Below are positions 30,029-39,358 of a DNA stretch of 64,000 nt, one piece after another (positions within the stretch are counted from its first letter, which is position 1; every line of letters starts with the position of its first letter). The notes beneath the pieces were generated by a model. That model saw nothing but the letters and a program-made list of their open reading frames with translations. It had not been told where the DNA came from and searched no databases. Origin of the DNA: Hydractinia symbiolongicarpus (taxonomy: Eukaryota > Cnidaria > Hydrozoa > Anthoathecata > Hydractiniidae); the NCBI RefSeq assembly GCF_029227915.1, contig NC_079888.1:13811001-13875000 (forward strand). The letters run 5' to 3'. The position numbers and the translations under genes are program-made.

Positions 30029-30625
30029 TTAATGTCGGCTATATGTATTCGCCGCGTCCCTTATGTGCAGTGTAACTGTTTTCGGCGGACCACCAAACAG
30101 CGGCGTACCTTTTACTCCCAATACCTTACCATCTTGACCCGTGACTCCTATGGTGAGTGATTGAAGCAAACCGTTCTTTAGTTTCTTATATTGCGGGTTT
30201 TTAGGTTCAACATGCGTAAAAGCATTACCATGCTCAGATATATGGTGTGTCATCAGCGTGCTGCTGTATTCACCATCTTCAAGATTTGATGAATTATCCA
30301 ATTCATTAAGGTGAAAATGTAGTTCCGTTACGCCCTCTATATTATTATATTTCTTCAAATCAGGGTTTCTGACCAGTGGTGTTGATTTCACATCACCCCC
30401 TACGAGTGAATCCAACTCCCTCCCGGTGTAGTACTTACCCTTGGGTAAATGCAGTGTACCGATTGCATTGGCTAAGAGTACACTTATTGGAGCTATTACT
30501 TGATAAATGATATTGTCCGAAAACGCCTCCACGATCGCAACCTCCTTTGTGCCATGCGAGTTGTCGATCGGACGATGCAGATAGATTTTCTTCTCGCTAT
30601 TTACGTCTTTTATTGTAATATACAT
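30029..30625 (-). CDS. candidate penton / minor capsid protein
   Basis: 198 residues, ATG at 30625, open. The sequence is beta-rich in appearance, with a C-terminal 'SLTIGVTGQDGKVLG...VTLHIRD' pattern like the last strands of single-jelly-roll penton proteins of Polintons and adintoviruses. It lies directly upstream of the capsid gene and divergent from the 397-residue gene (38 bp between starts), the same context as the penton-like genes of A and C, though sequence similarity to those is weak. Confidence in a capsid role is moderate. Confidence 0.5.
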   Translation of the reverse strand: MYITIKDVNSEKKIYLHRPIDNSHGTKEVAIVEAFSDNIIYQVIAPISVLLANAIGTLHLPKGKYYTGRELDSLVGGDVKSTPLVRNPDLKKYNNIEGVTELHFHLNELDNSSNLEDGEYSSTLMTHHISEHGNAFTHVEPKNPQYKKLKNGLLQSLTIGVTGQDGKVLGVKGTPLFGGPPKTVTLHIRDAANTYSRH

Positions 30626-30663
30626 TATTATATTAGAGATTGTGAATATATTTAAATCAAAGA

Positions 30664-31857
30664 ATGGATGACATTTTCAAATATAACCCGAACGCGACAT
30701 ATAAGCCAAATGGAGGGACGTATCTTCAAATATTGGGCGCCAGGGATCTGTACAAACAGGCCATTATTGTGTCCGAAAGCGGATCCTTCCCCGCTTCCTT
30801 TCCTAACATTTTTACCAATTATGAACTTGGTGAAAACGCGCAACGCATGAACGTGTGGAATGAGCAACCTTTTAGACTGTGGCAAACCCAGCTCAATTTC
30901 GCCACCTGGTGCGCTTCAAGTGCCTGCGGAGTCAGCTCCGAACACCTGAAGGATGGTAGATCCATGGTCAGGTCGATATATCGCTTCCATGTGTATTATC
31001 ACATTAGGCGAATCATTAAGCGCTTGCAGATACCTCTGCCCTTTGAGGATAGCTTCAATCGATACGACAATCCCTATTCAAATGAGGAGTTTCTAAAAAT
31101 CTGCAGCGATTATGGGGTTGATCCCAACCCCATGAAATACAGGGGTCAGAACTTTTTCAGCTCATATCAAAAAAGACGTAAAGAATATCCAACTCCGGGG
31201 TTAAGTTATTTCACAAACGACTCCATGACGCGGTGGATTGTGGAAAAATCCGATGGATTTACGAAAACGGGCCTTGTGAAGATCTCGAGCAGTGTCAGGG
31301 CCTATGCATATCTTGTTCTTAGTTCTCAAGCCTCAGCGCGATCCTCCATCCTCGGTAATGATTCAAGTGCTCTGACCGCCCAAAAAGTTTTTTTGAATAA
31401 CCTTGAGGACATTGTTAACCGTAGGGTCGATATTCAGGAGGACATTAAGCGTTATCAGGATACTCTAAACTACGCATCAAGTAAGGTTGATTATTCCGTC
31501 GGTCGGGGTATTTATATGATACCCAGCGACATGAATCTTAGAATTAAGACCGGTGTGGTGGGTTACAACAACAAGATTTTGATATCCGGTGAGGATCTTA
31601 CCATTGGGATTAATCGAAAGGTTAACGAATCACATAAATCCGTGACGCCGGTCCATACCGATATCCATCCTGATCATCCTGATAAACACACTATCGTGAA
31701 ACATGTGGATACCGTGGATACCGCGGATAAACACATTACCGGAGCTACCGGTGGCGGCGATGTTGGTGCTACTGGGAGTAGTACACACGAGGATGAGAAG
31801 ATTGCTCTGATTTTATCTTTTACCGCGGCATTTAGCATATGGTATGCTTTCCGATAG
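30664..31857 (+). CDS. conserved 397-residue capsid-module protein with C-terminal anchor
   Basis: ATG at 30664, stop at 31855-31857, exactly where the right inverted repeat begins. Conserved with A and C: 'WQTQLNFATWCASSACGVS', 'SIYRFHVYYHIRRI', 'YFTNDSMTRWIVE', 'SVRAYAYLVLSSQASARS', 'GIYMIPSDMNLRI', 'GYNNKILIS'. The last third is a His/Thr/Asp-rich low-complexity linker, then an acidic stretch and a terminal membrane helix. It is always next to the penton-like gene. Recurrent in cnidarian Polintons as far as I recall; no enzymatic motif seen. A virion-surface or membrane-linked role is inferred. Confidence 0.8.
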   Translation: MDDIFKYNPNATYKPNGGTYLQILGARDLYKQAIIVSESGSFPASFPNIFTNYELGENAQRMNVWNEQPFRLWQTQLNFATWCASSACGVSSEHLKDGRSMVRSIYRFHVYYHIRRIIKRLQIPLPFEDSFNRYDNPYSNEEFLKICSDYGVDPNPMKYRGQNFFSSYQKRRKEYPTPGLSYFTNDSMTRWIVEKSDGFTKTGLVKISSSVRAYAYLVLSSQASARSSILGNDSSALTAQKVFLNNLEDIVNRRVDIQEDIKRYQDTLNYASSKVDYSVGRGIYMIPSDMNLRIKTGVVGYNNKILISGEDLTIGINRKVNESHKSVTPVHTDIHPDHPDKHTIVKHVDTVDTADKHITGATGGGDVGATGSSTHEDEKIALILSFTAAFSIWYAFR

Positions 31858-32118
31858 CAAGAGGACATTACAGACACACATAACACTATAAATTATAAGG
31901 CACGACAGATGAGGGTGGGTAGGGACCCATGGGGAGGGGAGGGGGCCCGGGGGACACGGCGGGGGTTGGGGGGTTGGGGCGGATCCGGACATTCGTAGGT
32001 GCTAACGGATTTTATAGACTCTTCTATCGTTGATTTGACGTGGATGGCCTATAATTTGACGTGGAATGGTAAAGTGCCAACGGGGTCTGTCCTAACATCC
32101 GCCTTTTCCTATCTCTAC
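31857..32118 (-). repeat. element B terminal inverted repeat, right
   Basis: Inverted copy of 16535-16796 with two differences. On the plus strand the tract 31911-31990 is extremely G-rich, with many runs of three to six G, and is a strong candidate for G-quadruplex formation. The outer end reads ...CTATCTCT before the target duplication. Confidence 0.97.
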
Positions 32119-32122
32119 TGTA
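32117..32122. repeat. target-site duplication ACTGT(A), right copy
   Basis: Second copy of the 5-6 bp duplication; see 16532-16537. Confidence 0.88.
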
Positions 32123-32776
32123 CCCAAATTTACCGAGTGCACTTGCACAAAGCGCCGATATGGAGGAGGAGAGCCAGGTCTACAGAATCAAAAAAATTGA
32201 TGATATTGAAAAATACCTGCGAAATGAGATCAAGGATGGGGACAAGCTTGCAAAGAAATTTAAGATGCATGGCACGTGGGTGCGCTTTTGCGACCACGGT
32301 CTGCTTGGTGTGAGTGTGATTACGTCGGGGCTTGGCATTGGGGCTATAGCCTCGGCCTAGGGGTCCCCTTGGCTATTGCCTTGGGGGGGGGGGGGGGGGG
32401 TGGCTCAGCATTGCGGCCGGGATAGGTCAAGCTGGTCTCCGAAATGCCTCAAAAAGACTTGGGGTTAAGAGCAAAAAGCATGAATGTATCAGGCTTTCCG
32501 CGGAGGCTAAAATTAAACTCTATTATTGATCTTATTTCAAAAGCTATGGAGAACGGTATAATCAGCGACTACGAGTATAGTCTGATCAGTAGGGAAAAGG
32601 AGAGGTATATGCTACTAAAGGAACAAATGCGGCAACGTCTTAACCGTGTCGTGAACGGTATCAACGAACGTGAACGTGCCCAGCTAGTTGCGAAAGGCCG
32701 GGATGAGGGCAGAAAAGAGATGCAGGATGAGATTTTAAAAAACCTTCGACCTGCACAGTATGTAAGTGGTACTTAG
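32117..32776 (+). pseudogene. 3' piece of the membrane-protein gene split by element B
   Basis: The frame continues from the piece at 16515-16537 and aligns with the intact 214-residue gene of element C: 'SQVYRIKKIDDIEKYLRNE', 'MHGTWVRF', 'CDHGLLGVSVITSGLGIG'. A stop at 32358-32360 and a run of 18 G (32383-32400) break it; it resumes as 'RLSAEAKI', 'DYEYSLIS' and 'REKERYMLLKEQMRQR' to a stop at 32776. These lesions lie outside the insertion and show general decay of A. Confidence 0.88.
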
Positions 32777-32815
32777 AGTCCCCGCCTGAGTATAGACCCT
32801 AATTTGCATATATAT

Positions 32816-32841
32816 ATTTTATAGGTCTACACTTATAAAAT
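32816..32841. terminator. candidate 3'-end hairpin between convergent genes
   Basis: ATTTTATA...TATAAAAT, an 8-bp stem with a 10-base loop, between the plus-strand stop (32776) and the minus-strand stop (32853). AT-rich, so weaker evidence. Confidence 0.4.
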
Positions 32842-32852
32842 AATATGGTTTT

Positions 32853-33423
32853 TTAATCCTCGCTTAGCAACCATTCCTTCCTAAAATCTTTGTACCGGCA
32901 TTCCGTTAAATGTACCCGAGGGTAGTAGTTTTTACCTTGTACATATACCGATGAAATGGCCAGTATTGGACTAACTTGGCAGGGTTCATCATAGGGTACC
33001 GGCATACCATAGAATTTAGTGGTAATTGCATCCTTGTAGTAGTTAAGTTTGGCGTTCACATATATGTCCTTGTTTACAGGCTCCGTAGTTAATTGACCGG
33101 AAATTAACTCTTATATTTTTTGCCATATTTGTCGATACTTGGCAACCCAATCAGGGTATTCCTCAAAATCGAGACTCATTGCCGGTACTGCATTGGCGTG
33201 TCACCCCAGGTGCAGACTAGATTTTCGGTGTCCTTACCCCGAGGGCTACCACAAGGTCCTGCGTATGGTACCCTATAATGTACCTTTGATCCTTACCTCC
33301 ATTGACAGGAATGGCATCTGACACCGTTAAGTATTCCACGTTGATATCGTCGATGTCTGTAAACGTAGCGGCAAAGTTGTAAAATAATTTAAGGCTAACA
33401 AGCTCATTCTCAAATTTCAGCAT
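32853..33423 (-). pseudogene. homolog of 55289-55829; candidate ssDNA-binding protein, broken
   Basis: ATG at 33423 overlaps the end of the zinc-ribbon gene. 'RYIIGYHTQDLVVALGVRTP' precedes a frame break (33060-33217), then 'DEPCQVSPILAISSVYVQGK' and 'YYPRVHL' to the stop at 32853. The element C homolog shares 'RFVIGYKHG..SSLLIKTPKG' and 'IKVSSIYRQGSKNYPQVLL'. The '..LLI.TPK.....' strand and C-terminal block remind me of OB-fold ssDNA-binding proteins of large DNA viruses, but this is a weak resemblance. Confidence 0.45.
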
Positions 33424-33616
33424 CTTGTTTATTGTATATTTCGAACAACTTCAGAGAATTGCATGTCATTGTACATACACAACCACCCCGATTATATGTG
33501 ATATATTCGTGATAGAAGTACCAGCACAACATTTTACCGCCTACCACAAACCTACGTCCACAGGTACACCTGTCGCATGCATCGAGCACCCTTTTACAGT
33601 CGTTACAATGTTCCAT
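33410..33616 (-). CDS. small zinc-ribbon protein
   Basis: 68 codons, ATG at 33616. Cys pairs 'CNDC' and 'CTCGRR' form a probable zinc ribbon, followed by 'GGKMLCWYFYHEYITYNRGGCVC'. The element C ortholog (55103-55264, 53 residues) has the same pattern and ends at the second Cys pair; the longer tail here may result from a lost stop. Gene order (repeat protein, zinc ribbon, next gene) is the same in A and C. Role unknown; DNA- or protein-binding is inferred. Confidence 0.65.
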   Translation of the reverse strand: MEHCNDCKRVLDACDRCTCGRRFVVGGKMLCWYFYHEYITYNRGGCVCTMTCNSLKLFEIYNKQDAEI

Positions 33617-33816
33617 TTATTTATCACAGTTACAAGACGATCATCCTCTAGGTCATCAAGACGTTCCCATAGGTCTTGGATCCTTTGTTTATTATACTTC
33701 TTCCTATACTCCTCTTGTACGCATGCTAAGGTTACAAGTGGTAGAGATAGACCAATGGCGGTAAGGAAGGTCATGAATAACATACTTTTCAAACTATATT
33801 GACAGTTAATGCACAT
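33541..33816 (-). CDS. short membrane / coiled-coil ORF
   Basis: ATG at 33816; up to 91 residues. An N-terminal hydrophobic helix ('SMLFMTFLTAIGLSLPLVTLA') is followed by a charged helix ('YNKQRIQDLWERLDDLEDDR'). The last 25 codons overlap the zinc-ribbon gene in another frame, so the original gene probably ended near 33618 and this tail is a readthrough after a frame change. No counterpart is seen at this position in C. Function unknown. Confidence 0.45.
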   Translation of the reverse strand: MCINCQYSLKSMLFMTFLTAIGLSLPLVTLACVQEEYRKKYNKQRIQDLWERLDDLEDDRLVTVINKWNIVTTVKGCSMHATGVPVDVGLW

Positions 33817-33839
33817 TTATTATTATATCTTACAGCCAT

Positions 33840-34423
33840 GTTATAAGATGACCTGTTTCACATGTTGCTGAACATGTCTTGCGCCTGGAACCTGTCAGGG
33901 ATATACTTGAATAGGTAGGGATACTATTCAACAGCCCTATTGCACATGTCCCGCGTTTTGGACCTATCCGGTACATGCTCTAGCTGTTGGGGATCCTTCC
34001 CAACAGTTTTACTGCACATGTCTTGCGTCTTGAATTGATCCGGCACATCCTGGAACATCCAGGGATACTTTTCAACAGCCTTGTTGAACAGGTCTTGCGT
34101 CCTGAACCTGTCTGACACATACTTGAACAGCCAGGGATCATTTTCAATGGCTTTGTTGGACATATTTTGCGTCTTGAATTGATCCGACACATCCCCGAGC
34201 GCATGGGGATTCTTTTCAACAGGCTCATTACAAATGCCTCCCCCAACGATCTTTTTTGGACATATTTGAATTGGTAGGGATACTTTGCAACGGCCCCATT
34301 GCACATGTCATGCGTCTGGAATGGATCTGGGACATGTTTGAGTAGATGGGGATTCTTTTCAACGGCTTTGCTGCACATGTCTTGCGTCTTGGCATGGTCC
34401 GGAATACTGTGAAACCAACTCAT
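33840..34423 (-). pseudogene. PDxxKTQxMC repeat protein at the element A terminus, frameshifted
   Basis: ATG at 34423. About six tandem units of about 35 residues of the form 'VPD.FKTQDMC.KAVEK.P', for example 'IPDHAKTQDMCSKAVEKNP' and 'VPDQFKTQDMCSKTV'. A frame change between about 34240 and 34300 and an in-frame stop near the end disrupt it. Element C begins with the same repeat gene (54848). I have seen such repeats in Polinton-like and giant-virus genomes; their function is unknown to me. A helical-solenoid interaction role is inferred. Confidence 0.7.
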
Positions 34424-34499
34424 CTCCTTTCTTATATTCGCGTTTCAACAAATTCGGAGGATTACACAGTTATTCCCCTTTTTAAGGAATTCCCCTACT
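34423..34499 (-). repeat. terminal sequence of element A
   Basis: Read on the minus strand from 34499: AGTAGGGGAATTCC..., matching the start of element C at 54772 (AGTAGGGGGGATTCC). The two terminal leaders are 76-77 bp long before the first ATG, and beyond the first 15 bp they diverge. Base composition drops to host level outside. The opposite end of A is lost, so no target duplication can be checked. Confidence 0.7.
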
Positions 34500-35407
34500 C
34501 ATTTTTAAATGATATGGACTTACCCCTTGACATGCATGACTAAGCACTGCTTATTGGGGGTTTTACTCCACTTCCGTATGATGTTACAGCGCATGCGTTG
34601 AGGATCAGTGGATTTTTGCTAATGATCAACGCATTTTTGTGCAATGGAGCGTGACAAAAAGTTGTGACGTCACAAGCAAGATTCTGTATGAAAATTTTTA
34701 AAGAGTTTGACCGTGATTTTTAAAAATCCTGGTTATATACCATCTCTACACTAGCTGGCAATCGATCAATACGACACATATTTCTTATAATCTGACAGAC
34801 GGATTAACATAGAATTTTAATCCACTTTTAGTATCCTTTATACAAAGTATGTTTCTGCTGTAATAACATTGCATGTTAAAGTAAAACAAAAATGCAAACT
34901 GCTTTGCTGCTTTTATGTTGATAACGTAGATATTTGTTGGGTTTTTTGTTATGGAGGCAGATTTTATACCTGCGAGGCTTACAGTTTTAAAGTATCAGCG
35001 TCACATTTATGAGCAGTTTCAAAGTTACAGAAGCACAGTAGCAGGAGTTGCAAACATTGAACGCCATCTTTGCTTGCTCAAAATTAATTATGACTGGTAA
35101 CGTCCGTGTTTTGCGAGCTAGTTTACGCATATCATACGTCTTGTTTAATACTGCAGAGCGACCTTAGAATGACTTGACTAGGTTGATTTAAAAAAACAAA
35201 CAAATTAATTATTCCTACAGAAGAGTCCGTTTTCTTTTATTAGAATTGATAAATTTGCACCTTTTGCATTACCGTATCACTCTATAGCAAAACTAAATGG
35301 CCAGTCAATTTTTTATAATTTTAAAGACTACACTTCTACGTTGTCAACCAATCCTTAGTAACGTTGTTGTTGTTGTTGTTATTGTTGTTTTTGTTGTGAT
35401 TGTTGCG

Positions 35408-35450
<43 letters not shown>

Positions 35451-38400
35451 TTTTTATGTTTTTGTTGTTGTTGTTGTTTGTTGATGTTGTTTTTGTTATT
35501 GTTGTTGATGATGTTTTTGTGGTTGTTGTTGTGTTGAAATTGTGTGTCGGAATTTAAAGGAATATTTTTGCATCAAAGGCTGCTAGAAGCTTTCAATTCA
35601 TCTCCGTCATAAACATATTTCCGTGCTGCAGAACTAATAATCAATTTTCTTATCACGACTTCAGTTGCGAACACAATGGCATTCTTGTTTTCCGTTTATT
35701 TTTGTTTCTAAGTATAAAATTAATAAGGATTAATTATGATGACGCAGATCACAAAGAAACTTGATCGTGTAACTATGGCAACTCTGTATTCGCGCTAAGT
35801 ATCTTAAAATGCCTGCCTATCATTTACGTTTATTTTAAGAACTACAACTTAAAGTTGTAATTAGAAGTAAACAACACAAATTGTTCTTTTGTGCAGTTAA
35901 TTGTTGGATGACGATTGAAATAAAACAGAGTTAAGTTGTACAAGATAAATTTGTTGCACCTATATTGAAACTGTGTACCTATACTGACGTAAGGCTTTGT
36001 AATTATAATAAAACATCATAATGTCGAGGAAACAGAATTATTATTTTACCATAGATTTTTACAAAATGCTTTCACTTCATGCCATTTCCTATTGGACGCC
36101 CCTCATTTAACCAAACTCTTAGAAAATAATGCAAATGTTCAATTTCAGGAAAAAAGGATCTTCATAAAATTTCATTTAAAATATCGGAATAAAATTTATT
36201 GCCAAGACAATATGAATTAGATATTCTGTGTTGGGCCATGTTTCCATTGTCTTTTAAACGTCTCAATTGTTTTACACAGCCAAACCTTGGATAAAAGTTA
36301 TGTCCTCGTTACATTTTCCACGAGTTAACCACTTTGCAGAGTAAGAGTCGTGCGTTTTTTGAAAATTAGTAATTTATAAGTTTTGTCTCACCTTATAAAG
36401 ACAGCCTCAAAATTACTTGAAAATTACTTTGTAGAAACGTTCGTATACTTTTAGAAAAATCGACCTAGAGTGTCTAAAGTCACGACTTTGTGATATGGCT
36501 TTTTCAAAATAGTAATACAGATGACGCAAACTGCCTGTGACTGATACCTACTAGGGTTAAACACACGACTAAAAATTGACCATTAAACTCCTGGATAGAC
36601 GTTTGTGTGCTATCAAGTCGTTTTGAGTAAATTTTTCGCCATATCTTTATTCTTTAAAGGCGTTATAAATTACACGTGTAACCAGGAGAGGTGCAGCGAT
36701 CTTTCGCATTGCGCAATCAAAGTTGCAATCCAACATTAAGCAACATCGAATTTTAGGTTCATGTAAAGCTGCAAAAATAACTTTTGTTAGTTAACGTTGA
36801 GTTAAAATCCCTAACATTTCCAGCGAGTTAGTTATATAAGCAGAAAAGCGCATTTCGAAAGCCTTAAATGAACCCGTTAAGTTGTGGCGCTTTTTCTTTC
36901 TGTAGAAGTTGATGATATAAAATAGAAATTTTTTGTGTGCATTATTATATCTCTGAAACAACATTCACGAAGGGCTTGACACACGGGAACCGATATTTTA
37001 AGTTTCAAGAGAATCATTTGTATCTTTTACATTTTAATTGTATACAAATCTGACTAGTGTTATGGGTGATGTCTGTTAGCAGAATTTCTAATGGTTTTTG
37101 AAAGATGCAGTTGTTTATTTTATATGTTTGAGACATTTTTATAGAAATAATAGGTGATTAGTGCCAACTAATTTATATAATATTTGACGTTTGATTAAAC
37201 GTTAAAACACTTGAGAGTTATATTAGTATACTATGAAAGTGTTGAGAACGATGCAGGTGATGCGGGTATTTTATATACACTACTTTCAGCATGCTTCCTT
37301 GTTGCCTACCAACTTGACAAGACTTGATTGTTTTTATAATTAATATAATTGTTTGTCGATTTCTTGATTATTGTTTTGAAGGCACTTAAATTGCCGCACA
37401 TGTTTTGTTTCTGTTTCCAATCGTTAGCAGTATCTGTGGTCAATTTTTTTTTGACCTTTTTCATAATGTCAGCCGTTTGACGTTTTATTGTAAAAATTCC
37501 CTATGACCTAAGTAATGAGTAAACGCAATGAAGAAATTGATAGACAAATTAGTCATTGGAAAAGTATTGAAGCAGGTATCAACTATTTCTCGGGATAGGA
37601 AGCTAGAAAAATAAGGTTGCGCGCAATGAAGTTACATTGTAGTAAAGAGGAGGTATACAATTTCCGTATAATGTATCCTTTTTTAACAAACATTATCTTT
37701 AAAAACAGCAATGATTACGAAAAATAAGGGTGCGATTCATCCCCTTGAAATCATCAAAAATACATTCCTTAAATTAGAAACAATCCTCCCTAGCCTTATT
37801 TATGTGCGAGGTATTATAGAACTTTTTACGGCCATCAATGATTGTGTTTGCTACACAGCAAAACAGACGTTTTGTCTTCACAATATTAGGCGTCTGCATG
37901 TTAAATATAACGCCCATAAGGTGGTCACGAAACAAGATGGCGTTAGGGCGATATAAAATGTTGTATAAGGATAAATTTTGCAGCAAGTTTTGTTGAAGTC
38001 TACTGCTTTTAGTGTGAATAGAACTGGCCATGAAACTCTTAAGTTTTATACAAGACTAAGGACTTTTTCATAAAGTTAGAAGAATATCCAGTAGCTTAAA
38101 TAAATTTAAAAAAATATTTTCCATTGACAAATTGATATCTAAAATAAATACAGAACTAAACAATTCATATGATGGTCTACTTTATACAATATAAATGTTT
38201 CTGTTGGTTGGAAGTTGTTTAAAAGAAATAAAACGGATAAAACACTAACTCCGCAGCAACTTCAATATTGCAAAAAGCAAAATTCATTTTATGAGAAACA
38301 CTTAAAAACCATTGTTTGCGATTCCAGCTTTATGCTAACTTCGTATTATGTACAACCAGAACTATTTATATACAAACATAGGTTGAAGATAGTGTTTATT

Positions 38401-38495
38401 TTGTATTACAGCAAAGAATTATCGTAAACTTTGATTTTCTAAAAAAGTTTTTGCAAAATGATAGAATATCTACAGATTATTGTTAAATTTTTTTG
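34500..38495. other. host intergenic DNA with a (TTG)n tract
   Basis: AT-rich, with scattered short ORFs that I cannot assign. The only clear structure is the trinucleotide tract at 35360-35530. The region 37700-38030 contains a modest ORF without known motifs. Confidence 0.55.
35360..35530 (+). repeat. (TTG)n / (GTT)n microsatellite
   Basis: A long, slightly imperfect GTT/TTG trinucleotide array; the open frame of repeated Val across it is a by-product of the repeat, not a gene. Confidence 0.95.
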
Positions 38496-38916
38496 TTATA
38501 TAATGTTGAAATCCTGCTTTGATAGATATTCCAACCGACCAATATCTAAAACACCTTCTTGTTGAAGCGCATTGCATGACATGTTGGTCTCATACGTTTC
38601 AGTTTGACCAAACAGCTTTGCGTTGTTCGATTCAATATCCTGTCCCCTGTTAACATGTGTGGGAGCATTATTGAAATCAGGAGTTGCTTGCGACGCAAGC
38701 GAACGAAGTAGGTTGTATTCTATACCATGTTGGTAACAAAGTACAATATTTGGTTGCGGAATCTGTGTAACGTCGCCTTTTGAAAACTGGTAATGGCAAA
38801 CAACACACCTGAAGCATTGCACGTGATAGTTGACGTTGTTTCCAAATTTTATTGCATTTTCTGTAGATGGAATAGGATTCGAACACATGGAACATATTCC
38901 ACCAGGAACGTATAAT
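38496..38916 (-). CDS. LIM-only (LMO4-like) gene, second LIM exon and 3' end
   Basis: Exon after a good acceptor (rc 38917-38940, T/A-rich then AG). It joins in phase to the exon at 39153-39358 and begins 'LYVPGGICSMCSNPIPS', then the second LIM domain: C-x2-C, 'YHVQCFRCVVC', 'LCYQHG'. After the LIM domain comes a tail of about 75 residues ending at 38496, longer than in vertebrate LMO4. LIM-only proteins are nuclear adaptors that bind LDB and transcription factors. The two-LIM layout and the loop at the intron position resemble LMO4 more than LMO1-3, by memory. Confidence 0.8.
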
Positions 38917-39152
38917 CTAAAAAATATATATTTTTGTATTTTGTAAATCTAGCTAATCTCATATGTTGTTTTTTTACAATTTTCGTTCAAATTTTCAGTT
39001 TTTTTTCCAAAACAATTTGAATAAAACATCATTTATGAGAATGTTCCTAATAACAAAAATTTCTTAAATAACAGAAAAATCACAGGAAAAAAGGCAACAC
39101 AAAATTAACAAACCACAATACAAACAAAAAAACAAACGTACAAAAAACATAC

Positions 39153-39358
39153 CTCATATAATCCATTTTACACAATTTCCGCGAGTTCTTAAAATAATAT
39201 TTTTCACCGAAGCTGTACAACACTTCATGGCATATATCGCAGCTGAAACATCGTTCATGCCAGAATTTGCCAAGTGCTTCAAGAAAGAATCGACTTCTAA
39301 TCCTTTTCAAGCAACCGGCACATTTCATTGGTGACTTTGTTGGACCATCTTTGATATT
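39153..39358 (-). CDS. LIM-only (LMO4-like) gene, first LIM exon
   Basis: Internal exon bounded by an acceptor (pyrimidine tract on the minus strand at 39359-39390, then AG) and a GTATGT donor at 39147-39152. It encodes the first LIM domain: 'MKCAGCLKRIRSRFFL', 'FWHERCFSCDIC', 'YYFKNSRKLCKMDYMR', with the usual C/H/D zinc ligands. The intron to the second LIM exon is 236 bp. The exon with the initiating Met is not identified; it should lie beyond 39359. This is the only clear host gene in the window and lies between elements A and C. Confidence 0.82.

Larger units (their letters stand above)
16537..32116. mobile_element. element B: near-complete Polinton/Maverick (15.6 kb)
   Basis: Bounded by 262-bp inverted repeats (16535-16796 and 31857-32118) with only two differences, ends reading 5'-AG...CT-3', and flanked by a 5-6 bp target duplication. 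Inside are protein-primed PolB, integrase, packaging ATPase, capsid and other Polinton genes, nearly all open. Length, termini and gene set match the Polinton/Maverick class. It is inserted in a gene of the older element A. One stop in the capsid gene is the only clear lesion I found, so it is either young or was active until recently. Confidence 0.95.
8636..34499 (-). mobile_element. element A: decayed Polinton-type element, split by element B
   Basis: Two pieces, 8636-16536 and 32117-34499 (about 10.3 kb without the insert), have higher GC than the flanks and carry Polinton genes: integrase, major capsid protein, candidate penton, and conserved membrane and coiled-coil proteins. The gene order is collinear with element C in inverse orientation. 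The right end is a real terminus: on the minus strand it starts AGTAGGGG at 34499, as C does at 54772, and lies 77 bp before the first gene start, as in C. The left end is a truncation inside the gene at 8636-9147, so anything beyond it (ATPase and neighbours in C) is gone. Most genes carry stops or frameshifts, so A is older than B. Confidence 0.88.

Noticed and set aside
16515-34499. Bacterial or viral contamination explaining the GC-rich blocks
   Set aside because: The blocks have terminal repeats, a target duplication and AT-rich eukaryotic flanks on both sides, so they are integrated elements.
35297-35557. ORF rich in valine/phenylalanine
   Set aside because: It is a translation of the (TTG)n microsatellite, not a gene.
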